Source of the DNA: Phellopilus nigrolimitatus
Taxonomy: Eukaryota > Basidiomycota > Agaricomycetes > Hymenochaetales > Hymenochaetaceae
Reading direction: 5' to 3'
Assembly (NCBI GenBank): GCA_021029095.1
Contig: JAJOHG010000152.1
Span: forward strand, 1 to 60,933
DNA length: 60,933 nucleotides
The notes under the pieces are model-generated. The model was not told the DNA's origin. It ran no database searches and was given only the letters and a program-made list of their open reading frames with translations. Below, piece by piece: positions 31,430 to 42,489 of the stretch. Made by a program: the position numbers and the translations under genes. Numbering within the stretch: position 1 is the stretch's first letter; each line of letters starts with the position of its first letter.

Positions 31430-31935
31430 CATGCTCGACGTGCTCCCAGTCCTTTTACCGCCGTCGTCGGTCCCCCGCGCATCCTCTTCTGAATGGCGGC
31501 CGACAAAGCACCTGCAGCCGCCGCAGCCCCCGCCGGCAGATGACCACAGACAGGACATCGCGATGGCTGCCGCACGGCAGCTGCTCGACGGCAAGGCGCT
31601 CAAGAAGACGCGCCCGCGGCGGACGGTCGACTACGGCGGGAGCATGGGGCTGTGGATGCTGAACCGCAGGGCGCGCCCGGGCCCGGGGTACGTGCCGTAC
31701 ATCCGCCCGAGCGAGCCGTCCATCGTCGGCCTGCTCCCACCGCGAGCGTACGCGGGCAACGCGGCGACGTCGCTGACGACCAAGTTCGTGCACATGTCGA
31801 CGAACAAAATCCGCTGCCCCGTGAACTGCGTCGCGTGGACCCCAAGGGCTGCCGTGTGCTTACCGGCTCGACGATCGGCGAGTTCACGGGCTCACGTTCA
31901 ACTTCGAGACCATGCTGCAGGCGCACAACACCGCC
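31430..31935 (+). pseudogene. PFS2 5' fragment, unit 4 (longest)
   Basis: Near-continuous match to PFS2 exon 1: [59 protein letters not shown] and [11 protein letters not shown] one-base loss follows (CCCAAGGGC for CCCGAGGGCC), so the WD40 start goes out of frame. It ends at CAGGCGCACAACACCGCC and joins the NUO51 block. The upstream spacer also matches that of PFS2. Confidence 0.75.
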
Positions 31936-31974
31936 GCCTGTCCTCCTATAGCTTACTTTATTCACACGAGCTCG

Positions 31975-32475
31975 GTGATGCAGCAGCAATCCGACGTTCG
32001 CCTGCTACGAATTTTGTTCGCGGAGCTTACGACTTTCCAGTCTGTCTCCTTGGCTACATCGCCAATACTATGTGACTCAGAAAACTGTGCAGATTCCTCA
32101 CTGACATTATCCCAATACTGCGCAAGGACCGACATTGTCTTCGCTATCGTGCGGTTCGCTCATGTGCATTCCATTCTTTGTTTCCGAGACCATAGTGGAT
32201 TGTTTGAAAACTTCAAGTGTGCAGTTCTATGCGCACGCGGCACGTCATGGATGATGTACATGATGGACCGCTTCGTCGAGAACCACAGCTCTCGTACGTC
32301 CCTCTCCCCTCCCCACATCTATCCTTCCATCTCATCTGATGCCCTACCACCCAGAAACCAAATTGAGAACCGCGCGATCTGCGCACTGGGATATGCGGCG
32401 GCGTGGCTCATACGCCACTTCCGGCCGGAGGTCGAGGCGCGCATCGCCGCGTTCCGCGCGCGGCAACGTGTACGC
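31975..32475 (+). pseudogene. NUO51/NDUFV1 3' fragment, unit 4
   Basis: ARTDIVFAIVRFAHV, an intron, GTSWMMYMMDRFVENHSS, an intron, then [20 protein letters not shown] and RIAAFRARQ. Canonical NDUFV1 has ICALGDAAAWP(I/V)QGL; the PIQGL part is lost here. The usual C-terminal tail is absent and sequence changes at RARQ. An inverted stray piece of that tail is found at 35993. Confidence 0.7.
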
Positions 32476-32989
32476 AAACCGCGAGGCGCATCTTATAAAC
32501 GAAATTTTTTATATGAAAGGGAGAAGACCTCGGAGGCAACCCGGAAAACTTGAAAGGTCCTCAAGGACGGTGTAGCAGTGCAAACCTAATACATCCGGCC
32601 CGGTCATCTATCGGTCGTTCCCTTCCTACATTGGACGTGTCGTATGCCCGCTCCAAAGTCGTGTTAGTCGTGTCGTTCCTGGAGACGATCGCACCAAAGT
32701 TCAACATCATTCATCGCTTCGATAAGATAATTAGCGAGGAAGAGTGAATCCAATTTCATCGACTAGGGTACCTGAAATGGCGATTTGTTTCTTCCTTGAA
32801 CCCAAGCCACATCGCCGACACCGTGCGCGCCTTTCTTGCCCGAGCCTGAGACTGAGCCTGAGCCCGACGCCAAAGCGCTCGAGGGGCCCGACCTGGACGT
32901 GGAGCGCGAGCGCGGGGAGAACGTGTGCTCGGGCGAGACGTCGATGTGGGCAGAGCGGAGGCGGGCGGGGATGGGGGATGGAGTGCGAG

Positions 32990-33360
32990 CTCGGCGACGT
33001 AGTAGCGGCAGTGCGGTGTACGCTCTAAGGACTCCTGTTAATAAGTCATTGAAGTTGATGGTGTTCTGACGCGAAGATCGCGGTGGCGGCGAGGTAGCAG
33101 AGGCCATGCTGTTGTCATAATTCCGCCTCTGCTGCTGCTTTCCCCGGCGGGGTGTTTTCTGGAGACTGACGCTCGCGGCGTGGGGAGGTAGAGGCGCTGC
33201 TCATTCCGTTACCGCTGGCGGCCGTCGTGGCCGTCGTCGTGGCCGTCGTCGTCAGCATCGTCTTCGCACGATGGAGAAGAGTAGGCGTGCACGATGGCTG
33301 TGAGTCCTCGTCACAACATGTATCGATGCTGAATCTAAGATCTTCCTCCCTCCAAAACAA
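32990..33360 (-). pseudogene. Ste20/PAK-type kinase linker fragment
   Basis: Reads LRFSIDTCCDEDSQPSCTPT, LHRAKTMLTTTATTTATTAA, SGNGMSSASTSPRRER and, in a second frame, RSSRQNTINFNDLLTG. All match the N-terminal and linker part of the 23.5 kb PAK pseudogene, with no kinase domain. It lies upstream of and divergent to family A copy 9, just as the 23.5 kb copy relates to copy 7, so the pair is an inverted duplicate of that arrangement. Confidence 0.6.
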
Positions 33361-34023
33361 GGATACGGGTTGGCACCTTAAGAATGCCGTAGCTCGTGAA
33401 GCGAAGGAATGATTCCAATATATCTGCTAGTCATCAGCAAAACCTGATTTTACTTAGGATGTCTTATTATTTGACTCGAACAAAGATGGTCAAACTGCGG
33501 AAGTGCACAAATGCATGTCGATTTAGCGAGTATTCAGCCTGCTTACCTCCGCTAAGTGCCCGTATCTCACTTTCGTCTCTTTAGACTGAAGTCGCGTGAG
33601 CACTCTAGTGCACCTAAGCTGAAAATAGTTCTGCAGATGTATCTGAATCGAAGCGCACCAATTGTTCCCTGCGTGATGTGCGATGCTCGTGGGAATGAGA
33701 TTATGGATCTCCGTGGGACGCACAACGCTGCCAGCGATTGCAGCAGCGGTAGGGGAGGTACCGCTGTCCCGGATGGAATCGGATGAATTTAATCTGAACA
33801 CGCTCCGGGGAACGTCAAGGGATTGCGTTATGTGAATAGACTTTTACCTTCGTATCTTGCGATGGATCAACCACTACCTTATGCGTCGTTTAGACATGTT
33901 GTTGAATTCCAGGGCTTTGGCCTCTGTGCCTGCAAACAATCCTCGCCGATGAAAGGACCTAAAGCACATAATTCGCGGCAGCACATGCTCCCACAACGCA
34001 TGTACGACCAGGTTCTATGGCAG

Positions 34024-34030
34024 TATAAAT
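34024..34030 (+). promoter_or_regulatory. TATA box of family A copy 9
   Basis: TATAAAT 66 bp upstream of the ATG, followed by a pyrimidine-rich leader. GGCTTTGGCCTCTG about 110 bp further upstream is conserved with copy 7. Confidence 0.6.
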
Positions 34031-34089
34031 GCCTGCTCGCTCGCTACACTCATCCTTTGCTCTCATCCTCAACACCCTCCAGTCTCTAT

Positions 34090-35667
34090 ATGTCTCAGCA
34101 GCACTGGAACCCTCACCAGTGTCCGCCTGTTTTCATATCCTCTGCAGCATTCAATTCTCAACAGCCAGATCTCACAATGTCATACAACGCTCCTCTTGAC
34201 CGAGAGAACTTTTCTGTACGCAAATCTCATATTTTCTATCTCGTCAATGTCTGGCTCATTCGCCTCGTGTAGGATCCCGCCAGAGATCTATACAACACTA
34301 GCCGCGACCTCGACGCAACGGCACTTCAATATCGCGCTCCACAAGGATTCCCCCCCTATGGCGGAGGACTGCGGACGAGTGGAGATTGTCACGGCCTTCA
34401 AGGACCTCGCCACCATCCGCTGATTGTGCCCGTTATTCGCCACCCAAAAACTCACACGTTTAGATCTGTAGGCGCTTCTTTATTTTTGTGTCTTTGACCG
34501 TTCCGAAAGATCCGTCTCTGTGCAGGATGTGACCATCAGCCGCTCAGGACCTTCCATGCCTAGCGGCGCCGCCCAACCGCCTTATCTACCATTTGGCCCC
34601 CCACACTACACCGAGCCCAACTTCATCGTACCACCAAGACCTCGCGGGCCTATCTCAACCATTCTCGATGGTGGGACCAACGAGTTCTCCCGCTTGCGAG
34701 CGCATGGCAGCGGCCACCCACGACACGAGCATTTCGACCTGGCAGGCTCCGCCGTGACGCCCTTTCCTCGTCAGGCGAACTGGTCTGCACAAAGCGATAT
34801 TTCATATAGCCATGAAATTCTTTTTGTGCGTGCAATTCTCGCCTTTCGTCAGATGATTTTTGACTCATTCATCGAGCGCAGGATCCTCCCAGTTTGTCCT
34901 ACCCAACTATCAGACACGAAATCGACACAACGGCTCCCGAGAATCATCTGCCGCTTCTCTCATCACCTCATTACGGGACAACATTGTATCGTCCTGTGGA
35001 AGCGATGCCACCTAACGGCGGCAGAGAATGCATTGTCTATCCTCGAATGGACACGAACACTCAATTCCAGGCTCCCGGTCGTCGTGTTTATCCTTTGGGG
35101 ACATCAGCTCATGACCCTTCGACAATACAGACTTCTGATCTGGTGAGGTTCCATTTTCGTCCGTTGAACAACCTGCTTCTCATCTACATATGCACAGCTC
35201 TTTGCTATCAATCAGCTTCGTCCAAGTTTTGCATCGCCTTCGCATCCGGCCAGCATACCCAACCACCCGCGCTCCTCAGACGACTCTTCGCTCGACTTTG
35301 AGATCAGTCCACCACCACGACCCTATGAACCTGACTCCGCCACCTTTGGTATGAGAGAGAGCGTCTCGCGCTGGACTTCACATGCGAGTGGGCGCCCACA
35401 GCACGAGAACTTTGGTATTTTCTCTAATGCCATTGAGTCCCCAAGCCCTATCAAGCAGCAGCCTCAGAAGTCGCAAAATGCCACAAATCGCAATCCGTGC
35501 AATCTCTGCAAACGCTGGCATGTGAGGGTAAGCAGCTTCTATTTGACGCAAGAAATCACAAAGCTTGATAACGCGTTATGCAGTGCGTTGTTGTCGCTGA
35601 CGAACTCGATCCCCTCTGCGAGCAATGTAGGAAGAAGGGAGTCAAGTGCGAGTTCGCGAAGAAGTAG
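34090..35667 (+). CDS. Family A copy 9: 431-aa protein with C-terminal Zn2Cys6 cluster, intact, inverted
   Basis: Exons 34090-34215, 34273-34467, 34526-34825, 34882-35142, 35198-35527 and 35584-35667 are 42, 65, 100, 87, 110 and 27 codons. Every intron is phase 0, GT-AG and 55-58 nt. The start follows a TATA box and CT-rich leader. The body is Pro/Tyr/Ser-rich (GAAQPPYLPFGPPHYTEPNF; ISPPPRPYEP). The last intron splits the zinc cluster between NPCNLCKRWHVR and CVVVADELDPLCEQCRKKGV, with the protein ending KCEFAKK. Cysteine spacing is CX2CX6CX10CX2CX6C. It is the only plus-strand copy and differs from copy 7 throughout, yet keeps all splice sites and cysteines, which argues for selection. Function unknown; a nuclear DNA-binding role is inferred from the cluster only. 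Confidence 0.65.
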
Positions 35668-35992
35668 GGAGATGGAAGCTCTTTTTCGAATGACTATAGC
35701 ATCTTCGTGATTCTGACATCCGGCTCTCATCCACGTCTACTTTTTCCCAGCATAAATCTTCGGTGTCTCGTCGCTGTATCTTGTTCCCATGTCGGTCGTC
35801 TGGTACAACCTATCCTCTTTTCTGGTCATCTGCAGAGGGAATAATGCCTGCGGCATATTTGTAAAACAATCAAGCCCATTATTTTGCACCAATCGGCGCA
35901 CACGATAAAATTTCATTGAATTTCTACGGTTCGCTTCGGGAGCAAGTATCTGTATTTAAGTCTAGTAAACTAATATTGGTTTTTCTTGCAGC

Positions 35993-36092
35993 TACGTCCG
36001 GGGCTCCTGCACCAAGTTCGCGCCCATGTTATCCACCAGCGCGAGCGCGGGGTCCGCCTCGCCGACCATGCGCCCGCCGGACAGCACGGGTC
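35993..36092 (-). pseudogene. NUO51/NDUFV1 C-terminal tail fragment, inverted
   Basis: The minus strand reads GPVLSGGRMVGEADPALALV, then DNMGANLVQEPRT stop. It is the tail missing from the 32.4 kb unit and has the same tail-to-tail relation to family A copy 9 that the other tails have to their copies. The whole NUO51-tail/family A block was therefore inverted together. Confidence 0.65.
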
Positions 36093-36489
36093 CCTACCTC
36101 TCTTTTCTTCTTCTCAAGATGGGCTGCGAGTTTTTTTCACTCCTCTCAAAGAATTCTCGGAGGCGCCAAAGTACTCGTTCCCCAAGTTTCAGTTCCAGTC
36201 CCTCGAGCCCATCGCGTGCGTTCCAAATCTTTCTGAATTCGACTTCCGCCTTTCCTCAATCGACCATTTAAGACTATCTGAATACCGCCGGACAAGTATC
36301 TCCCCGTTATTATGCTTGATCTGAACTAGGATTCCTAGCTACCTTCCTGCTACCCTCTGCGATCTCCGACAGCGCGAGAGCTTCAATCTGTGAGTTTCAT
36401 CCGTTGCGGTTGTGTCCCCCGGGCCTATCGAGTGGCAGCATCGGAGGTCGGAGGTTGCAGCTAGCCAAAAATTGTAACTTGTCCATAGT

Positions 36490-36779
36490 GCGAGAGTTGT
36501 ACAAGATTCTTCGCTATTTAGAAGTACGTCCGACGACTTGTAGGTGAGCACAAAGCAGTCGTTTGGACCTAACTTATACTTACCGCGCATGATATAAATC
36601 GCTTCTACAGCCAGATTCCTTCCGACAATAAAATAGCCGAGATTATCCAACCGCCGACCACTTCTACAGATGACATTGCCGCGCCTGCTAGCCAGATCTG
36701 CCGCTTCGAGGGCCTAATCTTTCCTGACGACTCATTCGACCCAGACAACTTCTTTGCATCTCAAAATTTGTCGGTATAG
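36490..36779 (+). pseudogene. Family B copy 5, 3' exons
   Basis: Starts in the SASDVLQ-equivalent region (altered to end in a stop at TAG) with a GTGAGC...CTACAG intron. The last exon QIPSDNKIAEIIQP ... DDIAAPASQICRFEGLIFPD ends DSFDPDNFFASQNLSV stop. The acidic Asp/Phe-rich tail resembles an activation segment, though that is speculation. The Cys-cluster part upstream is not present. It lies 370 bp upstream of intact PFS2, which explains why family B tails precede PFS2 fragments elsewhere. Confidence 0.5.
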
Positions 36780-37146
36780 AATCGCACGAGAACGCACGAG
36801 AAAGAGTATCTTAAAGTCGCAATTATCATGTGTGATTTCCATATCATTTTCTGTACCTTTGGGTGGTATTTGACTCGACTCTCTTTGTACAATGTTTTTA
36901 GTAATGAGTCCGGGCTCTACATTCTCAAGATAATAAATGCTGTACAAGTTCTATATCTACTAAGACTTTTCGATTATACGTATACTCGTCGAGCCTAAGC
37001 TTTACTACACACGATGCAATGTGGCTAAGTATTCAGAATCCACTATGAAAATATTTGATCATTAGTAACACAGAAAGTCCCACGAATACAAAGTCTACAG
37101 TCGTAAAGGTCACTCTAAAGTAATCCGCGCTACACTCGACATCGAC

Positions 37147-39158
37147 ATGCTCGACGTGCTCCCAGTCCTATTACCGCCGTCGTCGGTCCCCCGCGCATCC
37201 TCTTCTGAATGGCGGCCGACGAAGCACCTGCAGCCGCCGCAGCCCCCACCTGCAGATGACCACAGACAGGACATCGCGATGGCCGCCGCTCGGCAGCTGC
37301 TCGACGGCAAAGCGCTCAAGAAGACGCGCCCGCGGCGGACGGTCGACTACGGCGGAAGCATGGGGCTGTGGATACTGAACCGCAAGGCGCGCCCGAGCCC
37401 GGGGTATGTGCCGTACATCCGGCCAAGCGCGCCGTCCATCGTCGGCCTGCTCCCGCCGCGCGCGTACGCGGGCAACGCGTCGACGTCGCTGACAACCAAG
37501 TTCGTGCACACGTCGACGAACAAGATCCGCTGCCCGGTGAACTGCGTCGCGTGGACGCCCGAGGGCCGCCGCGTGCTCACGGGCTCGACGAGCGGCGAGT
37601 TCACGCTCTGGAACGGGCTCACGTTCAACTTCGAGACCATCCTGCAGGCGCACGACACCGCCGTCCGCACGCTTACCTTCACCCGCTCGGGCGCGTACCT
37701 CGTCAGCGCAGACCAGACAGGAATTTTGAAGTACTTCCAGCCGAATATGAATAACCTTACAGCGTGGCAAGGCCACCGCGAGGCTGTCCGCGGCATCTCC
37801 TTTGCGCCCGACGACAGGCGCTTCGCGACCGCCTCCGACGACTCCACGGTGCGCATCTGGGATTTTGAGGAGAGTAGAGAAGAAAGGGTGCTCTCAGGTG
37901 TGTTGCTTTTCTCGTTTCCTTTTTTCCGTCTTAATGATTATTATTGTTGTCGACTGTTTCCAGGACATGGATGGGACGTAAGGTGCGTGCAATGGCACCC
38001 GACGAAAGGCCTGCTCGTATCCGGAAGCAAGGACAACCTCGTCAAATTTTGGGATCCACGAACGGGGGCATGTCTATCAACATTGTATAGTCTGCTTCAT
38101 TCTTGTTACTTATCCTCATCGGCTGATCCTCCCGCAGACACCAACACAAAAACACGATTCAAGCGATCGAGTGGTCCCCAAACGGCGACCTGGTAGCCAC
38201 GGCGTCGCGCGACCAGACAGTCCGGCTCTTCGACATCCGCGCCATGAAGGAGTATCGCATCCTGAAAGGCCACAAAAAGGAAATCTGCTGTGAGCGTTAA
38301 TTTATTCTAGGCGCTACTCCTTGCTGAGTCAACATTCTCCCAGCTCTCGCATGGCATCCCTTTCATCATATACTCGTCTCCGGGGGCTCAGAGGGCTCCC
38401 TCCTCTATTGGGACGTCGATGCACCCGAGGCCGTTATCGGCTCCTCCTCAGGCCCCAACGCCGTCCCTTCCTCCGCCCCCGGCGTCGGTGGCGGGCCCCG
38501 TGCGACGCTCGCACAGGCGCACGACAGCAACGTCTGGGCGCTCGCGTTCCACCCGCTGGGGCACCTCCTCGCGAGCGCGTCGAACGACCACACGACGCGC
38601 TTCTGGGCGCGCGAGCGCCCCGGCGACGCGGGCTCGACGTTCTCCGGCGGCGGCGTGCGCCCGCCGGACCGCGCGGAGGACGCGGACGCGGACGCGCAGG
38701 ACGAGGACGAGGACGACGCGATGGCCGCCGTGCCTGGCTTCGCGTACGTCGGCGCGCAGCAGGGCGCCGCCGCGGGCGCGTGGTGGGGCAAGGATGAGGA
38801 GCCCGCGCTGTCCGCGTTCGCGGGCGGCGCGGCGGGGCGCACGGACAGCCCGTTCAGGCCGGGTGGAAACGTGGAGGACGGGATCCCGGGATTCGGCCGT
38901 GCGCCGGCGACGGAGAGCGTCGCGCACCGCCAGAACGCGCCGCTGCCGCCACAGGAGGACGTGTACGGGGACGGCGGCATCGGTGGAGGGGAGTGGAGCG
39001 GGAACGCGCACGCAGGCGGAGGCGGGCAGGGACACGGGCATGGCTACCGTGATCGTGGGCATGGGCGTGGTGGAGGAGGCGGTGGCGGTGGCGGAGGAGG
39101 AGGAGGAGGAGGTAGAGGGAGTCGGTGGGGTCCGAGACGCGGTGGAAATCGATACTAA
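37147..39158 (+). CDS. PFS2: PFS2/WDR33-type WD40 mRNA 3'-end processing factor
   Basis: Four exons (37147-37897, 37964-38084, 38138-38289, 38344-39158) give 612 aa. After a Pro-rich start come [15 protein letters not shown] and [12 protein letters not shown], the signature N-terminal block of Pfs2. About seven WD40 repeats follow ([94 protein letters not shown]). The C-terminus is acidic and then Gly/Arg-rich (a long polyglycine run, ending RRGGNRY). In yeast, Pfs2 is a scaffold of the cleavage and polyadenylation factor in the nucleus. ATG 37147 is the first in frame; ATG 37279 is an alternative that keeps all conserved blocks. Its 5' region has been copied at least three times to the left. 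Confidence 0.9.
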
Positions 39159-39478
39159 ATTACTTTGTAAAATAATCCACATGTATTTCGCCCTGGAAGT
39201 CTTTGCTCTAGGGATAGCTAGCTGGGACACGTATGGTATGTACATAACATGCCACTCCTAATGTTAAGCTTGTGTGCGTAAATAGACTAAATATGGTAGC
39301 CAAAATGTATTCTAGTACTTCGTTTTCGATTCAATTGAATGTCTTCGATTCAGTTTGCTTAGTGTGGTGTAGATGTCGATTGGAGTACAAGAAGATATAA
39401 TATTCTTCTGAATAAAGAAAGGCAAATCAAGAACGGAAAAATCAAGAGGCCGGAATGAGATCGTTAGACCGCCAACCG

Positions 39479-41703
39479 TCAGTCGAGTGGGACCATCCAG
39501 TCCCAGTGCCCCTCCGCGAGCCCCCGCGCGACGTCGACCAGCATCACCTCGTGGCGCTTCTGCACATAGACCTGCACAAAAAGGGCGCGCGTCAGTACGC
39601 AAATTTATTTTCGAAAAAGTTACGGGGAGGAACACCCGGAACTGACCGTCTTATCCATGACCCGCTGCCGCAGATCCTTGGCGGACGTGTCCTCGATCGG
39701 CTCGTCGATGAGCTGTGAGAGCCGCTCGACGGCCTTCTCTAGGTCGCTAGGATGTACAAAAAAAAATGCATAGAGATTAGGGATGGAAGCGAAGAAAAGA
39801 CGGAACGAGGGACGCACGCCTGGATGTCCTCGAACATCTGCTTCTTGTTCCCGGATGCGAGGAAGTGTGCCATCGCGTACGTCCATTTCAGCGTCCGGCG
39901 GCAGCGCGTCAGCTCGTCAACCGCGTGCTGCATGAAGTACGTCTGCAGATACCCGGTGAGTGATAAGCACCCAAAAAAAAAAATCATAAGATAAGATAGA
40001 AAAGAAAAGCCGCGCGCACCTCGATCCATGACAGGTCCGAGCTCTCCTGGATTGCGAGCATCTTCTCCTGCGTGCGCACGACGAGCTCCTGGTCGAGCCG
40101 CGCGGAGAGCTCGTGGTTGCTGAAGCGGTCGTAGTAGAACAGCCAGCGCTCAAGCGACATCTTCGCGGCATCCATAGTTGCTGTGCGCGGCGGCTCGACA
40201 AACGAGTTACACACGGTGTCATTGTATCCGTGGACGCTCCAGTCCTTCAAGCACATCCAGCAGAACTGGAACCGGCAGTGGTGGCAGAGCATACGGCTAT
40301 GGATGGGCAGTCAATACCGGAAGAGCGGTGAGAAGATACGGAGACCCACTTGCACCCGCCGGCCTTTTCGATGCTGTTGCTGCACTGTGGACACTTACGC
40401 GTGTTCGCCTGCGCAGAAAGACGTTATTCGTTATTTCGTGTAATATCTGCGGAAGTCTAAAACCAGTCTTACATTGATCCACTGTGTAGTTCCCGAGTCT
40501 TCCTTGGACTCCAGCCACTGCGTCGCAATCTTGCAGATTACCGGCATGTGTCCGCTCTCCAGTCCACATCCGAAGCAGAATTCATGTTTTTGGATGCAGG
40601 AGACGGTGGGTACGGTGGTAAGAAGGGCCGAGGAACTGATCGAGCAGTGCACGGTCTCCGTACAGGAAGGTGCTGGGCAAAAACGGAGTGAAGAGGTGGC
40701 AGACACAAAAGACTGGGCAATGAGGGCTTGCCAGCTTTACAAGAAAAGGGTCAAACAAAGAACATCTTGTAGCGAGAAATGTGTCGTGGCGTACCGATAA
40801 TAGACTTCGTTATCTACGACAGCTTGAATAAAGTCTTCCTTGAGCGCAGTTTTGCACTTTTCGGCCATGCAGCGCAAGGAACATTGACCCTCGTCCTTGA
40901 CTTTGCTGGACAGGTATCCGCCCCAGCAGTCGCGACAAAATCGGTGTTTGCATTTTATTTCGGGGACGCCTGATGGTTCGACAATGTCATCAAAGCAAAC
41001 TCCGCAGGTAGCGTCGGGTGGCGAAGTGCTGCGCAGCAGGCGCTTATTGGGAGGGTTCGAGACGTCTGTCAAGGAGTCCCAAATACTTTTCAGTCGGTAT
41101 TTTGAGAGTGTATTCGACACAACTAGCATTTAGGTGTGCGGAGGCTCACATTTGTCCTCCACGGATTCCGAATAGTCCAAAGGACCTGGCAATTCGCCGA
41201 CGGCGTTCAAAACGCGCGCGGGCGCGTCGGTGTACGACTCGATGAGTTTGTCCCGGTCCCAACGGTAATGCAAGAGGAAAATAAGTGCGAGGCCTCGCTG
41301 AACGCGGGTAATAACAAGACCGGTATGGGATTAGTGGGTTAAATATTTCATGCCAGGCATGAGAAGTAGAAACGCACGTCGATGTCGAGGATGGAGACGA
41401 CGCGGTCGATTTCGCGGTCGATCTCCGCGCGCAGGCTTTCCGGACTAAAACTCGTATGCTGGATGGACAAGTCGACGCCTTTGCCTTTGTCGACACGCGT
41501 GGCGAGCACCGCACTGTCCTCGTCGTCCTATTTAATGCCACGTTGTCAGTGCTGCGCCACAAACGCGCGTGAGAGGCCGCCCGCGGCCTCTGAAATAGAC
41601 AGGACCGAGCGTCTGCGGCAAAGGGAAGATAGCTCACGTCGTAGTCGTCGAAGCCGCCAATATCGTCCGAGCCGTAGAAGGAGACGTCCTCGTCGTCGGA
41701 CAT
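39479..41703 (-). CDS. RBR (RING-IBR-RING) E3 ubiquitin ligase, Ariadne type
   Basis: Starts MSDDEDVSFYGSDDIGGFDD (acidic head) and is split by about nine short introns. In order: a UBA-like Ariadne region (SFSPESLRAEIDREIDRVVS; YRWDRDKLIESYTDAPARVL); RING1 (CGVCFDDIVEPSGVPEIKCK, HRFCRDCW); IBR (CPAPSCTETVHC...CFGCGLESGH); RING2 with KCPQCSNSIEKAGGC and HHCRFQFCWMCLKDW; and a helical Ariadne domain (ERWLFYYDRFSNHELSARLD; TLKWTYAMAHFLASGNKKQM). It ends GHWDWMVPLD stop. The RING2 catalytic Cys is expected in the GGCNRMLCHHC segment (not individually proved here). The family transfers ubiquitin by a RING/HECT-hybrid mechanism. It is convergent with PFS2; a Copia element now lies 248 bp upstream of its ATG. 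Confidence 0.85.
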
Positions 41704-41950
41704 GGCGCGCCGCTGTTGATGGGGGTGGTAAGAAGAAGGGTGTAGTAGTAGCACGCTGTAGTGCGTGCCTGCGCATCCCGGTCAAGAATGGTTTCCATTC
41801 TGGGGTGATCGGGGCTGTCGGTAGTCGGCCCGACACTCTTATGTAACGATACGGCATGATGACCAAGAAGAATCAAGACACGATAGAGACTCGGACTCCT
41901 TCGCATGAACTTAATGAAATGGCATGTTATGTGCCTCGCAATGAAATATG

Positions 41951-42478
41951 TTTTGCAAGGTGAGACAGGATCCGCGCGAAGAGACAACCTATTACAAGGT
42001 AAGCTCAGTCGATCGCGCGGCGGTGCGAACGTCTATATTGTTAACTAACCTATTACAAGGTAAGCTAGTTTAATGTGTAATAAGTAAAAGTATAATAGAA
42101 AGAAGTATAATAACGAGAGCTCACCTCAGTCGATCGCGCGGCGGTGCGAACGTCTGAGGTGGGCAAAGGAATAAAGAGACCTTTTTATGCTACGGGTTTA
42201 CGGGCTTTCGGAAAGCCGTTTTACGCTAAGAAAGAAAGGGGGAACGATAAAAGACAAATAAATGATATGTAAATAGACATCTAATTGGACAATAAGAAAC
42301 GAGGGAGGCGGGCGACGGTCGGGAGTGGTGCGTGGTCAATGGTACACCCGTGTGGCGGCCAATCACGGTACAGTGAGCCTCGGGCTCGTGGAGCCGAGAC
42401 GTTCCGCTCGTTACTGCGCGTCCGAGCACGCAACCGGTGCGCGCACGGGACGGGACTCCGCCGGTTTGCACTCCAACA
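41951..42478 (-). repeat. Copia 3' LTR
   Basis: In element orientation it runs TGTTGGAGTGC...CCTTGCAAAA. The 5' end has the usual TG. The 3' end, if the ATATG duplication is taken at face value, is AAAA and not CA. Within the LTR a 28-bp segment starting AGTCGATCGCGCGGCGGTGC is present twice (about 42008 and 42128). Confidence 0.9.
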
Positions 42479-42489
42479 CTCCCCCTCAA
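42479..42489 (-). promoter_or_regulatory. Copia polypurine tract
   Basis: Minus-strand TTGAGGGGGAG directly abuts the 3' LTR. The stop codon of the ORF (TGA, 42486-42488) lies inside it. Confidence 0.85.

Noticed and set aside
13400..37140. RIP-type mutation as the cause of decay
   Set aside because: Breaks are mostly indels and deletions; I did not see a strong C-to-T bias by eye, though it was not counted.
37171..37856. Long minus-strand ORFs over PFS2 exon 1
   Set aside because: Antisense shadows; the same appears over every PFS2 fragment.
38448..39245. Minus-strand 265-codon and plus-strand 280-codon Arg-rich ORFs
   Set aside because: Shadows of the GC-rich PFS2 C-terminal exon in other frames.
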